Source: Nectonema munidae
Taxonomy: Eukaryota > Nematomorpha > Nectonematoida > Nectonematidae
Length of the DNA stretch: 64,000 bases
Reading direction: 5' to 3'
NCBI GenBank assembly: GCA_030549495.1
Contig: JAUIRK010000917.1
Span: forward strand, 310,001 to 374,000
Position numbers and translations under genes: made by a program. This document shows, piece by piece, positions 12,601-22,025 of the stretch. The stretch's first letter is position 1. Each line of letters opens with the position of its first letter. The notes under the pieces are model-generated. The model saw nothing but the letters and a program-made list of their open reading frames with translations, made no database searches and was not told where the DNA came from.

Positions 12601-15600
12601 ATTAAGATATAACATGAAATTCGTTCAAATTTTTAAAGACCCTAAGTTAATTACAGATAATATCAAAATTTTGTTGAAAAATGGTAATTTTGAATTTGAT
12701 TTACAGTTTCGCATTCAACTACTATAAAATTGGTTTAAGAAAATGCAGCTAGCGATTTTAGTAAAAGTCAAGAAATTTGAAGGAATGTGCTTCAACCAAT
12801 TTTGTACAATAATTTTTTTAGTTAAAGAGGGCATTTTGATTAAGTTAATTTTTAGAAATATATATTTTTAATCGAAAGAATAAATTAAGATAAATACTAT
12901 GAACGTTTCTTTAATGATACCCATTGCTTATAGATGGTTTAAGTATAGAGAAAGAAAGAGTTTTAAGGGAAAACCCATTCTTAGATCAATGTATTTTTTA
13001 CTAGAAAAGTCAAATATATCAAATTAAATTAAATTTGATTTTTAAACAATCCAAGGGAAAATTTATATATCCGGCGAAGGAAAAGATGTCAAAAATGAGT
13101 ACGGGATGCAGCGAAATGGGATCTCGGGAAACCGCAAAAAACACTATTCAGCTAACAAAAGGGTTTTCAAAGATTCAAATTTGTACTATACATCGCCATT
13201 GTGCACTTGCAACTTTTCTTTTCTTATATCATTTCTTTTGCACAATATCTTAGTCTGAAAGTGTAGGTTCACCATCAAAGACGACTTTGATTGAATAATG
13301 TGAAGACAACAAAGCATTATATTATATAAGAAAGGGAGTATAAGGTTATAAAAAAATGCTTACCCAATTCTTTATAGCTATTTCTTAAGGTGAAGCCAAG
13401 AGACTGTAAGCCGGTAGAGTGGCGAGCCAGCTTGAGAATGCGAAATATTCTCATCACACGAAATAGTTGTATCACTCTTCTTACGTCATGAATATGCTCT
13501 ATATTTGAAGCATTTTGAGAAATGAATAAGGATATGTAGTAGGGAAGAATAGCGAGTAAATCAATGGCATTTAGGCATCCTTGAAATTAAATAGAATATA
13601 AAATGGAACTATTTACCAAATTTATGCAAGAACCCTTGAAAAACTTCCACTTTTCTGGAGCAGCCCAAAATCTCAAAACGTACTCTAAAGTAAACCAAAA
13701 TATGCAAATTCCTTCGATCAAGTTCAGAACGTGATTTCCACTGATTTTTGAGCCAGTGTTTCCTTTATTCAATTTGGGAATCGTATTGAGAGTTAGAGCG
13801 ATTGTTGACAGTGCAATAAAAAATATTGAGATGAATACTATTACCTAGAATGGGATCAAAAATTATATTAGGCACTTTTTAAATTGAGATAAGTAAGTAA
13901 TCTATTAATTCACAAGTTCTTCAACTTCTTATCACTAAAACTAATAACCGATATGTATGAAAATGTTTACTTACTCTATATAATATGACTAACAGTTATA
14001 TATATTAGAATAGGATATCATGCGTCGTGTTTTTCACGATTTTGATTGGTTTGGCGGGGCTGTCAGATAACACACATGCTTATTTAAAATAGTTGTACAA
14101 GTTTTATAATTCCTAGAATTACATACACTTTTTCTTTATGTATATTTAAAAATAATTTAAGATATTTAAAGTAAAATATTTATTTAAAAAAATTTTACAA
14201 TGAAAGATAATTTTTATTTTGGCAGATTTTGAGGAAAATGTACTCCTTTTTACATGAGTGCCTGGTCTAAACGTCCGAAAATCAAAACGTTCGAAAATCA
14301 AAGAAGAAGGAAAATGGCCGTTTCCAAATATAATAATTCTAATCAGAGCTAACAATAAGAATTATACCAGTTTTTAAATGATTTTTTTTAACAATTTTTT
14401 CGTTTTTTCAATTAAAAAATGTATCGCATGGAGCTTAAAGGAACAAAATAAAAATAAAACTTTATGGTTAGATAAATTTTATTTATTTTTTTAAAACAAA
14501 AAGGACTTAATGTAAGTGATCTAATTTTTTAAGATCGATTATAACGGCATTTTATTTAATTAACAATTTAATCGATTCAAAATTGAATTAATTTTTTTAA
14601 AGTTTTTCAAAAGATGTTCACACTGGTTCCCAGTCAAAATCCCCAAAAACTAAATCCCCACTTCCAAAATCCTCAAAAACTAAAATCCCCAATTCCAAAA
14701 TCCTCAAAATCTAAAATCCCCACTTCCAAAATTCTCCAAAACCAAAATCCCCACTACCAAAATCCCTGAAAACGAAGGTAGCAGTGACTAGGATTTTGGC
14801 TTTTGGGATTTTTGAAGTCGTGATTTTAGTTTTTTTTTGGGATTTTGGTAGACTGGATTTATTTTAGTTTTCGAGGATTTTGGTAGCAGATATCAATATA
14901 AACAGAGTGACATAGATTAAAATGTAATGTATTAGCTTATTGTATGCCTCTATCAAAACCCTCATGATAGACTAAACAATTCCTAAACTATGGAGGATTC
15001 TGTAAATATTGAATTTACCCTTATGCCATGCGTATTCTCGGTAAGATTTTCTAACAAGCATATTATACGAGATTGATTAACATTAAATGAAAGAATGTCA
15101 TGGATAGTTTTATAATGCTGAGCTATTGCTCACACATCATATTCATGAACAAGCTCATAAATGATCTAGCAATTTTGCAAAAAAAGATCACAATTGAGCT
15201 TCCTCTTCTTGGCATGAAATGACAAATGTTGTAAAATCATATGAAGCATTAATTGATGGTTGCAAAAAAATTGTGTCTTATTTTTTTTTTACTAAATTAT
15301 ATTAAATAATTATACCACTTTTGACAAGTGTTTTAATCTTTGAGGATAGAATGAAGAAAAGTCATAATACAAATTTTCAAAATTCAAGGATTCCAATAGT
15401 AATTTTTGTCTTTTTATGTATTACACTAAAAAATAATTTTATTAAATATTAAAATAGTTATAATTACAAAATAAGGTAATACATTCCTGTCCAGTCACTT
15501 CAATCAAAAAAATTATCTTAGAAAAATTGTTTTAAAAATTTTTTTTTGATCGCCGTGACCGGGTAATAAAGGTTTACCCAAAATAATTATATATTATTCA

Positions 15601-16293
15601 AAACGAATTGTTAGAAAAATCGAGTTAATTAATGTTAGAAATATGAAAATGTTAGAAATAAAGTAGACTTTTACTTTAGCATACTTTGAAGATTCGGGTT
15701 TTTCTAGCAGATCCCATGCGTGCTTTCGATATTTTGAGAAGTAGCCCTTACCAAAGTCACTTTCTTGCCTTTCCTTTAGCATTTCTGTTTCCTTTTTAAT
15801 TTCATCAAAAACCTGCTCCTTTCTTTGGTGATATCTGCAAGCGTTTGCAATTTGCGTTAAGGTATTTCTATTCATTCCATGCCATTTTTAATTTGACGTA
15901 CCTGTGTTGACAGCAAGATTCTAAGTACAGTTCATCAATGCCCCAGTATTGTAGGTCGTCACTAAATGATAGAACGCAAATTTCATCGACTAAGTGTAGC
16001 TTCCCTGTTCTATAAAAATTCAAAATAGAACTGAAGCTTCTAGGATGTCTAGAAAAATAATTAAAAATCGCATATAATGATTATTATTGTACACAGAGTT
16101 TCGAACCTGTCAAAAAAGTATTCATTTTCATCTAAGTCGTAGTCGTCACATAACTTTAAAATATCCAAATGGTTGAAAGTCTTTTTCAACTTTCCTAAAC
16201 GTGTATGTGGCAAACACTCTAAGGTTTTCCACAAGACCTCATGAATCGTTCCTCCGATGTTTAATTTGACTCGAGAATGCTTTGAGTTTTTTC
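6519..16293 (-). CDS. Shab: Voltage-gated K+ channel, Kv2/Shab family (7 exons, both termini incomplete)
   Basis: This is a delayed-rectifier potassium channel alpha subunit that acts as a tetramer in the plasma membrane. Seven minus-strand exons keep continuous reading phase: 16107-16293, 15902-16048, 15675-15834, 13634-13844, 13364-13579, 8587-8760 and 6519-6677. Together they give about 418 residues: the T1 domain with the HX5C...CC zinc motif of non-Shaker Kv channels, S1-S2, an S4 with regularly spaced Arg ([14 protein letters not shown]), the S5/pore signature TMTTVGYGD, and S6 with the PIPIIVNNF hinge. YHQRKEQ and WDLLEKP are Kv2-specific linkers. The first Met and the long C-terminal tail were not found. 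If the last donor is not used, an in-frame stop lies at 6502. No coding lesion is seen, so the gene looks functional. Confidence 0.95.
6678..8586 (-). other. Kv2 intron between S5/pore and S6 exons
   Basis: This is AT-rich intronic sequence. A 67-codon open frame at 6889-7092 and a 63-codon frame at 7595-7786 match nothing I recognise. Nothing else is visible. Confidence 0.6.
8587..8760 (-). CDS. Shab: Kv2/Shab exon: S5 and pore
   Basis: It encodes S5 ([19 protein letters not shown]), the turret ([10 protein letters not shown]), the pore helix ([11 protein letters not shown]) and the selectivity filter GYGD. The donor GTATCT gives the conserved FGK junction with the next exon. The open frame to 8477 is intron read-through. 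Confidence 0.96.
9120..9275. repeat. imperfect inverted repeat (TGACAAAT/GTCACTTTT family)
   Basis: The left part has GACAAATCAAAAAAGTGAC followed by a diverged second unit. The right part carries the complement TTTGATTTGTCACTTTT and ATCACTCTTTTGATT. It forms a potential hairpin within a Kv2 intron. Confidence 0.55.
9360..9670 (+). repeat. dispersed repeat R1, copy 1
   Basis: It shares the order CTTTGATTTTAAAGATTTTT, then TAGTAATGAT, then TGTCAAAAAATGATTT, then a second ACACATAATAT...ATGTCAA half-unit, with 31070-31360. It contains two diverged internal direct half-repeats. No coding potential is seen. Confidence 0.6.
9760..10860. repeat. dispersed repeat R2, copy 1
   Basis: It is clearly related to 41095-42110. 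Both contain CTTGGTAGCTC, CATCAGAAAT-like and ACCAATCC blocks, an ATCTAA...TCTCTC block and GATCAC(G/A)C(A/G)TTCTC in the same order. It may be an old transposon body, but neither copy gave a recognisable protein on either strand. Confidence 0.55.
10862..11724 (+). repeat. ~150-bp tandem satellite array, first block
   Basis: About six units occur with the landmark GTATAAAAACA at about 10862, 11013, 11161, 11306, 11456 and 11609, spaced 145-153 bp. Each unit also carries CAGACGTAAACCGCAAAT and AACTGAGTCCAGAAATGA. It lies inside the Kv2 intron. Confidence 0.85.
11725..12312. mobile_element. insertion interrupting the satellite array
   Basis: The satellite unit breaks off after CTGAGTCCAGAAA and resumes at ACCAGCATGG. 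The insert holds inverted CCCTAATTTACCT (11728) and AGGTAAAATAGGG (about 12137), and three copies of the palindrome GTCTACATATGTAGAC (about 11770, 12118 and 12293). No protein was recognised and the family is unknown. Confidence 0.55.
12313..12560 (+). repeat. ~150-bp satellite array, second block
   Basis: Two further units continue with landmarks at about 12337 and 12489. They have the same internal order as the first block but are more diverged at the 3' edge. Confidence 0.75.
12561..13363 (-). other. remainder of Kv2 intron
   Basis: This is AT-rich DNA up to the S4 exon donor. The plus-strand frame at 13035-13253 has no family resemblance. Nothing further is seen. Confidence 0.5.
13364..13579 (-). 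CDS. Shab: Kv2/Shab exon: S3, S4 voltage sensor, S4-S5 linker
   Basis: It encodes S3 ([16 protein letters not shown]), then S4 with Arg/Lys at every third position ([20 protein letters not shown]), and the linker [12 protein letters not shown]. It ends with the donor GTAAGC. Confidence 0.94.
13634..13844 (-). CDS. Shab: Kv2/Shab exon: S1 and S2
   Basis: It encodes S1 ([19 protein letters not shown]), a polar extracellular loop, and S2 ([20 protein letters not shown]). The frame stays open past the exon, but only the GTTCTT donor at 13632-13633 restores the conserved [18 protein letters not shown] into the next exon. Confidence 0.92.
14630..14885. repeat. hairpin minisatellite of a ~28-bp unit
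   Basis: The left arm (14635-14765) repeats AAAATCCCCACTTCCAAAAT about five times. The right arm (14795-14885) carries the complement, for example GATTTTGG and GGGATTTT. The arms face each other across a short spacer, forming a perfect setting for a long hairpin. It is located in a Kv2 intron. Confidence 0.75.
14886..15674 (-). other. Kv2 intron, S1 side
   Basis: AT-rich sequence between the minisatellite and the linker exon. No other feature is recognised. Confidence 0.5.
15675..15834 (-). CDS. Shab: Kv2/Shab exon: T1-S1 linker
   Basis: It encodes [15 protein letters not shown] and [10 protein letters not shown], the linker that precedes S1 in Shab channels. It joins in phase to both neighbours (CAC AG|A upstream, phase 0 downstream) with a GTAAAA donor. 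Confidence 0.93.
15902..16048 (-). CDS. Shab: Kv2/Shab exon: T1 domain, second half with zinc ligands
   Basis: It encodes [12 protein letters not shown], then [15 protein letters not shown]. The spacing H-x5-C-x20-C-C is exactly the inter-subunit zinc site of Kv2, Kv3 and Kv4 T1 domains. The donor is GTACGT. Confidence 0.94.
16107..16293 (-). CDS. Shab: Kv2/Shab exon: T1 domain, first half
   Basis: It encodes the start of the T1 tetramerisation domain, with [28 protein letters not shown] and [14 protein letters not shown]. The acceptor is AAG after a short pyrimidine tract. The donor is GTTCGA, which is weak, but it restores DRHPRSF across the junction. No initiator Met lies in this exon, so the true start is in an exon further right on the plus map. 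Confidence 0.93.
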
Positions 16294-17239
16294 CTTAAAC
16301 AAAAAAACACATATTTTAATAATTCACCTAAAAACTATTTTGTTATTTGTTAAAAATATCTCGATAAAATGAAAAGGGTTTTCTAACAAAAAAGTTTTAA
16401 AATAATTTCAAAAATTAAAATGTTTTTAATTTTATGTTTATCAATAACAACTCATAACTTCTTTCTATAAAAAGGCCAGATAATTTTTTTATTTTACTTA
16501 ATCTTATTTATTACTATTCGTTTGATTTCAAAACAAGGCAAGACCAACGTTTTTCAAAGAATCGAGAATTTGTCAAAACAGTCCTTCAACTTTTAAGTCA
16601 TTTGCAGTCTAAAACTGGAAAAATTCCTATTTTAATTTGTGCACATTAATCTCTTTTTTGACATAGTTTATCAAAAAGAACTATGTCAGGCTTTTTGACA
16701 TAGTCCATGAACTAGCATTATTTTCTGCATAGCACTCAATAGAATGTTTACGATATCCAATTTCTAATCTTACACAAATGATTGTTGTTGGCTTATATAA
16801 TAATCAATATCCAGAAAACATTCTCATTTTTTACTTAAACTCTAATGATTATAAATATTAAGACACAAAGCTAATAAAAACAAACGAAAACTTTTAATTA
16901 GTTAATAGCAATCTAACTAATCAAAGATCTAACTTATAACCCAACTTATAGTTAACTAACTACCCGATGTTATATCATTAACGTTAAACTAAACAGGGAA
17001 AACTAGAACCTTTAAAATATATAAAAAAGTCAAAATCCTGAAACAATTGAGCTCAAAATTGAAAAAGATGTTTGTTTATGTATGTAAGAATTTGATATCA
17101 AGGTCCATTTTTTAACCAAAATACCGCAGAAAATACTTTAAAGGTTCTATTTTCAAAAAGATAAATTAAACATTGCATACCTTGTTACTTTTTAGACCAA
17201 AATTATAGGCAATTAACTGACCAACTGACTAATTACTCT
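16294..17239. other. AT-rich interval upstream of the T1 exon
   Basis: The missing first Kv2 exon could lie here or beyond, but I found no convincing Met-initiated exon. A short hairpin (GACATAGTTTATC, AACTATGTC) sits near 16665-16710. Confidence 0.4.
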
Positions 17240-18038
17240 TCCTCAGTACCCTAAAAATTTCTTATTTTGATAGAATAGAAGACTAACAAATGAAAAATAT
17301 AGATGTTGGTAATAAGAAAATGTAAAATTAGGTTGTTGGACATGGTAAAAGAGGTAGGATGCGAGGATAATCAAAAGACCGAAGGAATGGTCTTTTGAAT
17401 ATTTTAAAAAATCATTGAAGAATATAAGATATGGGATCAAGTAAAGTAAGCACATTGCATTTCGTTTGAATACAGTGCATTAGAAATAAAGCAATGTAGG
17501 TAAACTTATGAAAATATATAGATTAGATATCATTGGTGGAAGAGTAAGCATAAATAAAAAAAATATGAATACTGACATAGATACAGAAAACTAATAATGT
17601 TAGAATTGCTGCTTTTAACCAGGCAAACTCTCATGCACGTATAACGCTTAGATACGGAGCAAGAAGACTCCTACTCCGAGGTATATGTATTTTTAGATCA
17701 TTTTTCAATTTAGTAGAGGAGCAAGAGTAGTAGGAAATAATATGTGAGTTCCGATTGTAGTTTATGGCGTAGAGATTGTTTAGAGTTGGCTAATCTAAAG
17801 AAAGGCACAGACAAAAAAGAGAAAAATCTGGGGGAGGTTCTTTGATTTTCAAAATTAAAAGAAATAATACCGTTAAAATATCAGGTAAAAGAGATTTGAG
17901 GTACTTTTGGATAAGGAAAGCCAACTTCAATTTATATATATCTGGTAGTTTTAATAATAAATGCTCTTAAAGTTTGGGTGAAGTGTGTGCCAAGAAATTC
18001 TCTTGTTTTATTTTTCGCAAAGTCTCCTTTTCTATACA

Positions 18039-19012
18039 TCACACAGTAAATATGGAAGAGTGTCCCCAATTGATAATTCTGAAATGTAAGTGTGATAAAA
18101 ATAATGATTTATACATTAAAAGTAAAGTGTTAGAAGAAAAATAATTTCTACAGTGCTTTAAAACACCAACTATACAGTTAAGTTTTTTGTTTAAATGATT
18201 GATATGATCTTTCCAAGTTAAAGAATTATTTATTACTACTAGGAGGTTAAACTTATCAACCATAATCATTTCAAACTTAGCTAACAAAGAATAAAAACTA
18301 GAATCTAAAATATTATGATGCAAAATTATTTGTTAGAATTTATTTGAAGAGAGTTGAAATAAAACCACTGAGTTATCGAGTTAAGACACTCAGAAACATC
18401 GTACTTAGAAAGATATTTATTTTTGATCAAAACAGTGACATCAACAGCAAAAAGAATAAAAATATCAGAATTTGTACAATTAGGAAGATCATTACTGAAG
18501 ATATTGAAAAGCAGTGGTCCAAGTATTGATCCTTGGGGCACACCTGATTTAACGTTGAGAAGAGAAGATAAAGTATCATTGATATAGGCCGCCTCTTGTC
18601 TATTTGAGAGGTAAGATTCAAAAAACAAAAATACAGTAGGAGAAAATGCGTAAAATTTCAGTTTAATGATGGAAGAATGTGTACCGAATCAAAACCTTTC
18701 AAAATGTAGATAAAAAAGAGAGAATTTGGTTTTTCTGTTCGCGTACATCAATGATTTTGTCAATAAAATATGAGTTAAAAATTTCAATGGGTGAAAAATA
18801 TAATTTTGAATTAAATAAACGAACCGTTCAAATATCTTGGATATGGTTGAGATGATTGAAATCGGTCTGTGATTTTCAACCAAATTTTTATCACCTCTTT
18901 TATGCACAGGTAAGATTATTATTGAAAATTTTAAACATTTAGGAAGGAAAGACATAAATATACACAAATTAAAGCTAGTCATTAAGATGTGAGCAATGTG
19001 ATTCTTGATCAA
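18039..19012 (-). pseudogene. LINE ORF2 reverse transcriptase remnant
   Basis: Three segments in different frames are present. 18689-19012 has LPVHKRGDKN and NHRPISIISTISKIFERF. 18326-18628 has SYLSNRQ, SGVPQGSILGPLLFN and a degraded FAVDVTVL in place of YADDT. 18039-18323 has the thumb LTWKDHINHLNKKL. The RT core between the first two is shortened. Confidence 0.88.
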
Positions 19013-19624
19013 TTTTACATCAAAGGGAGATATACCATAAAAATCTTTGCATTGCTATTTAAGAGCTTCGGCAGCCAGTCATCATTCACACTAATAAGAT
19101 GGAAGTCAAATGATGAAGCATAAAGTTGAAGGTATCTTAAATATTCATCGTTATCAGATACAATGCTACTATCTAAATTAAAGTATTAATTGAAACTATT
19201 TGCTATTTTAACTTCATTTGTTACAATTTTTTCGCCAAAATAAAGAGACTTAATAGGGTTTTTTAGAGGTGCAAGAATTAATAATTTTCCACATTCTAGT
19301 AGTATTCTTTTGATTTTCAAAAATGGCTGTCTAAAAGTATTTTTTCTTAGCATCTTTAATTTAATATTTTATTTTGTTTCCTAGAAAAATAAATTTATTT
19401 TTCAGCTGTAAATTGAAGGTGTTCTTTTTCATTTTTTTATAGAGATCTCTTTGTTTAACCGATGTTAATAAATCATTAGTTATCCACGTAGACCTTTAAT
19501 TTTGTATTTCGATTTGTTACTATAAGATTTAGTGGTGGTAGAAAAAGATTTCAGGATTTAGTATGATTTCAGGGTCGTAACTAGATGATTGACGCAAGAA
19601 GCATCGTGAAAAACTTTATATCTA

Positions 19625-20146
19625 TTAAAAAATCAACTTTATAGTGATGGAAAGCGATAGAACTACAAAAAAGTTTATTGTTGTTTGAATAGGAAAATGG
19701 TCTGATATATGAGTTTGGATCACAAAAGAGTTTTGGTGCTGTTCAATTGATGGGATAAAGTTATTATCAAGAATAGTGTTGGAGGAGGGACGAGTCACAG
19801 AAGAAATCGTAGGACAAAAATTTGAAGAATAAAGAAGATTTAAAAAGTTAGAAATTTTAATATCATGTTTATATTTGAGTAGATTAATGTTAGTCTCTAA
19901 GAATGAAGTTAGAAGTATGGTTTGCGATGAAAGTTTGTTTAAACGATAAACCAAAATTTCGGGTGCCAAAATCTTGGAGCTAAGTGACTGAACATTGAGA
20001 CAAAAAATACTAAAATTACCATCCATTTTAATGTAATCTAAGGCGGTAGAGATGGATGATTTAGCACCATGAGTGAAATCAGATGAAAAAGTAGGTCCAA
20101 AATTTGAAAAATTATTGAAATTCATATTATTCATAATAAATAGCAT
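19625..20146 (-). pseudogene. LINE ORF2 N-terminus: endonuclease remnant
   Basis: The frame starts with ATG at 20146, reads FSIFCLNVQSLSSKI (endonuclease start), then jumps to PTISSVTRPSSNTILDNNF and ISDHFPI (endonuclease end, with the conserved SDH). The catalytic middle of the domain is missing, which indicates an internal deletion of at least about 100 residues compared with whole LINE endonucleases. Confidence 0.75.
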
Positions 20147-20511
20147 TATTTTTTACAAAATTAATTTCACTTTGAACGAGCGGACAAAGAAAACTTAACT
20201 CAGGATGGTTACAGTTATCAAATTTATTTCTTGCACAATTGGAACAGTTGTAATTACCAGAATCCAAACGCTGACACTCACTACTTTTATGAAAATGACC
20301 ACAAAATTTACTTATTCTTACATATAGAACTGACATGGCCAAACAAGCAGCAATTAGAACAGTGTTTATATCTATAATGAGAATATAACTTAATCAAATT
20401 AAAGTGAGTATATAATTCAAAATCAATAGATTTTAAAAAGTGATTGACTCTTGGACAAATTCTATAAACAAGAAACCTTTTGGATATATCTCCAAAAGGC
20501 CTGGAGAACAT
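20127..20511 (-). pseudogene. LINE ORF1 fragment with CCHC zinc knuckles
   Basis: Two overlapping open segments encode KHCSNCCLFGHVSSIC and CSNCARNKFDNCNHPELSFLC, zinc-knuckle clusters typical of LINE ORF1 nucleic-acid-binding proteins. The last codons (NAIYYE, then stop at 20127) overlap the first ATG of ORF2 at 20146. The N-terminal part upstream of 20511 is too decayed to read. Confidence 0.75.
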
Positions 20512-21249
20512 TTTTTCAAAAACACCACCATTTTCGATAACTTCCTTTAGTTTACTTTTTATATTAAGAATTGATTCATGAATGCTGTCGTCGCTTGAAT
20601 TTGAATGAATAGTAAAACTTAATATTGGATAAATTTTTCGGTTTACCTTTACTTTTAGATTTTAATTTTCAAACAGGTTTTTGCTAGGATTCAAACAACT
20701 TCTTTTGATTTTTTGTAAATGGCATCACTTTATCATGTAGTTTTAAAAGTTCATCTTCCAGGTGATTATTAAAATTACCTCATATTTCTTTTGATTTTTT
20801 GTTAATGGAATCAATTATATCATTGAGATTTAAAAGTTTTGTTCAAGATGAACATTTAAATTAATACCAATTTCCTTCAATTTTTTACCAGTGCCACTAC
20901 ATATTTTACAAACCGATTGAATGCCCTTGTTATAATAATCATCGAACATATTTTAAAAAATTTCAACATGAGAAACACTCTAAAATGTCCTTGAAGGAAT
21001 AGTAAGATCTTTTTTATGTTGGAAAGTTCAATTTATTAAAAAGAAAACTATAATAACTTAAAAAATGATCATGCAATCATGATACCTTCCAACATCTATA
21101 TTTCCACTCGAAATAATTTCTATTTTATTCTATTCTATTCTATGGAAAGTATTAAATTAAAAGCTATTTTTAATTAAAGATGAAGTTATGTTAGAAAAAA
21201 ATAATCCCCCATTTTTCGATATTTTGTTTCGTAGAACAAATTTCATCTA

Positions 21250-22025
21250 TTTTAATCAAGTGCCAGCATCTTCAAATTGGAAAACCAAATTCTGATCAAT
21301 TGTTTTTAGGTGGTGTGACTTTGTCTAAAGTTCATGAACAAAATGACTTGGGTTTAATAATAATCGACTCAAAGCTGAATTTTAATCTCCATGTTTCAAA
21401 AGTTGTAAAAAAGGCATACTCAACGATACATATGTTGAAATATACTTTTGTAATTGTTCAAACACTGAAATTGCTGTACACATTTTCAAGTCCTTGGTAA
21501 GACCAATTCTTGAATACGTAAATGTGATTTATTGGGATAGCTCTGCGAGTAATGTCAAGAAAATTGAAAAAGTTCAAAATACATTCACAAAAAGTTTACC
21601 TGCTATGAGAAATTTTTCTTATTCCGAAAGAATGTAAGTTTTGAACTTACCTTCACTTTATTATAGAATAAAGAGAAATGAAATGGATTACTATTTTTAA
21701 CATTGTAAAGAAAAATATGATAATAAAAGAAGATGTCCTGCCTGGTTTTTCAACAAGAATTTCTAGATCGCATTGCTTCAAATTTAAAGGTGAAAATTTC
21801 CAGAACAAGTATCGCCAAACATTTCTAACAGAAAGAGCTTTTGAAGATTGGAATTCTTTGCCCAGTGAAATTGTGAATTTTACTACGTTGAATGAGTTTA
21901 AAAACAAACTGGATGCAGTTTGGTGGTCTAGGAGATTGTATTATTTTGCTTAATTTCAAGATGCAAATCTTACAGGCATTAGCCTCAATTTTGCTTTAAT
22001 AAATATGTTATGTTATGTTAATAAC
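21250..22025 (+). mobile_element. 5'-truncated LINE 3' end, plus strand
   Basis: It encodes the RT thumb and C-terminus of a second LINE: HLQIGKPNS, HEQNDLGLIIIDSKLNF, RPILEYVNVIYW and KKIEKVQNTFTK. It closes with RQTFLTERAFEDWNSLP and ends in a stop near 21951. A microsatellite tail of TTATG units ends it at about 22005-22020. The 5' part of the element is absent, typical of incomplete target-primed reverse transcription. It lies tail-outward next to the minus-strand LINE. Confidence 0.88.

Larger units (their letters stand above)
17240..20950 (-). mobile_element. LINE (non-LTR retrotransposon) relic, minus strand
   Basis: Successive minus-strand fragments appear in the order expected for a LINE. 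First comes an ORF1 with CCHC zinc knuckles (20127-20511). Then comes the start and end of an AP-type endonuclease (19625-20146). Then reverse transcriptase pieces (18039-19012), and a 3' region to about 17240. RT blocks include HRPISIISTISKIFER and SGVPQGSILGPLLFNIF. The catalytic YADD box is changed to FAVD. Style places it near the Jockey/CR1 group, but the clade is not secure. Multiple frame breaks and the FAVD change make it non-functional. Confidence 0.88.

Noticed and set aside
13587-13633. Frame reading [14 protein letters not shown] after the S2 exon
   Set aside because: Conserved S3 sequence follows only if the donor at 13632-13633 is used, so the rest is intronic.
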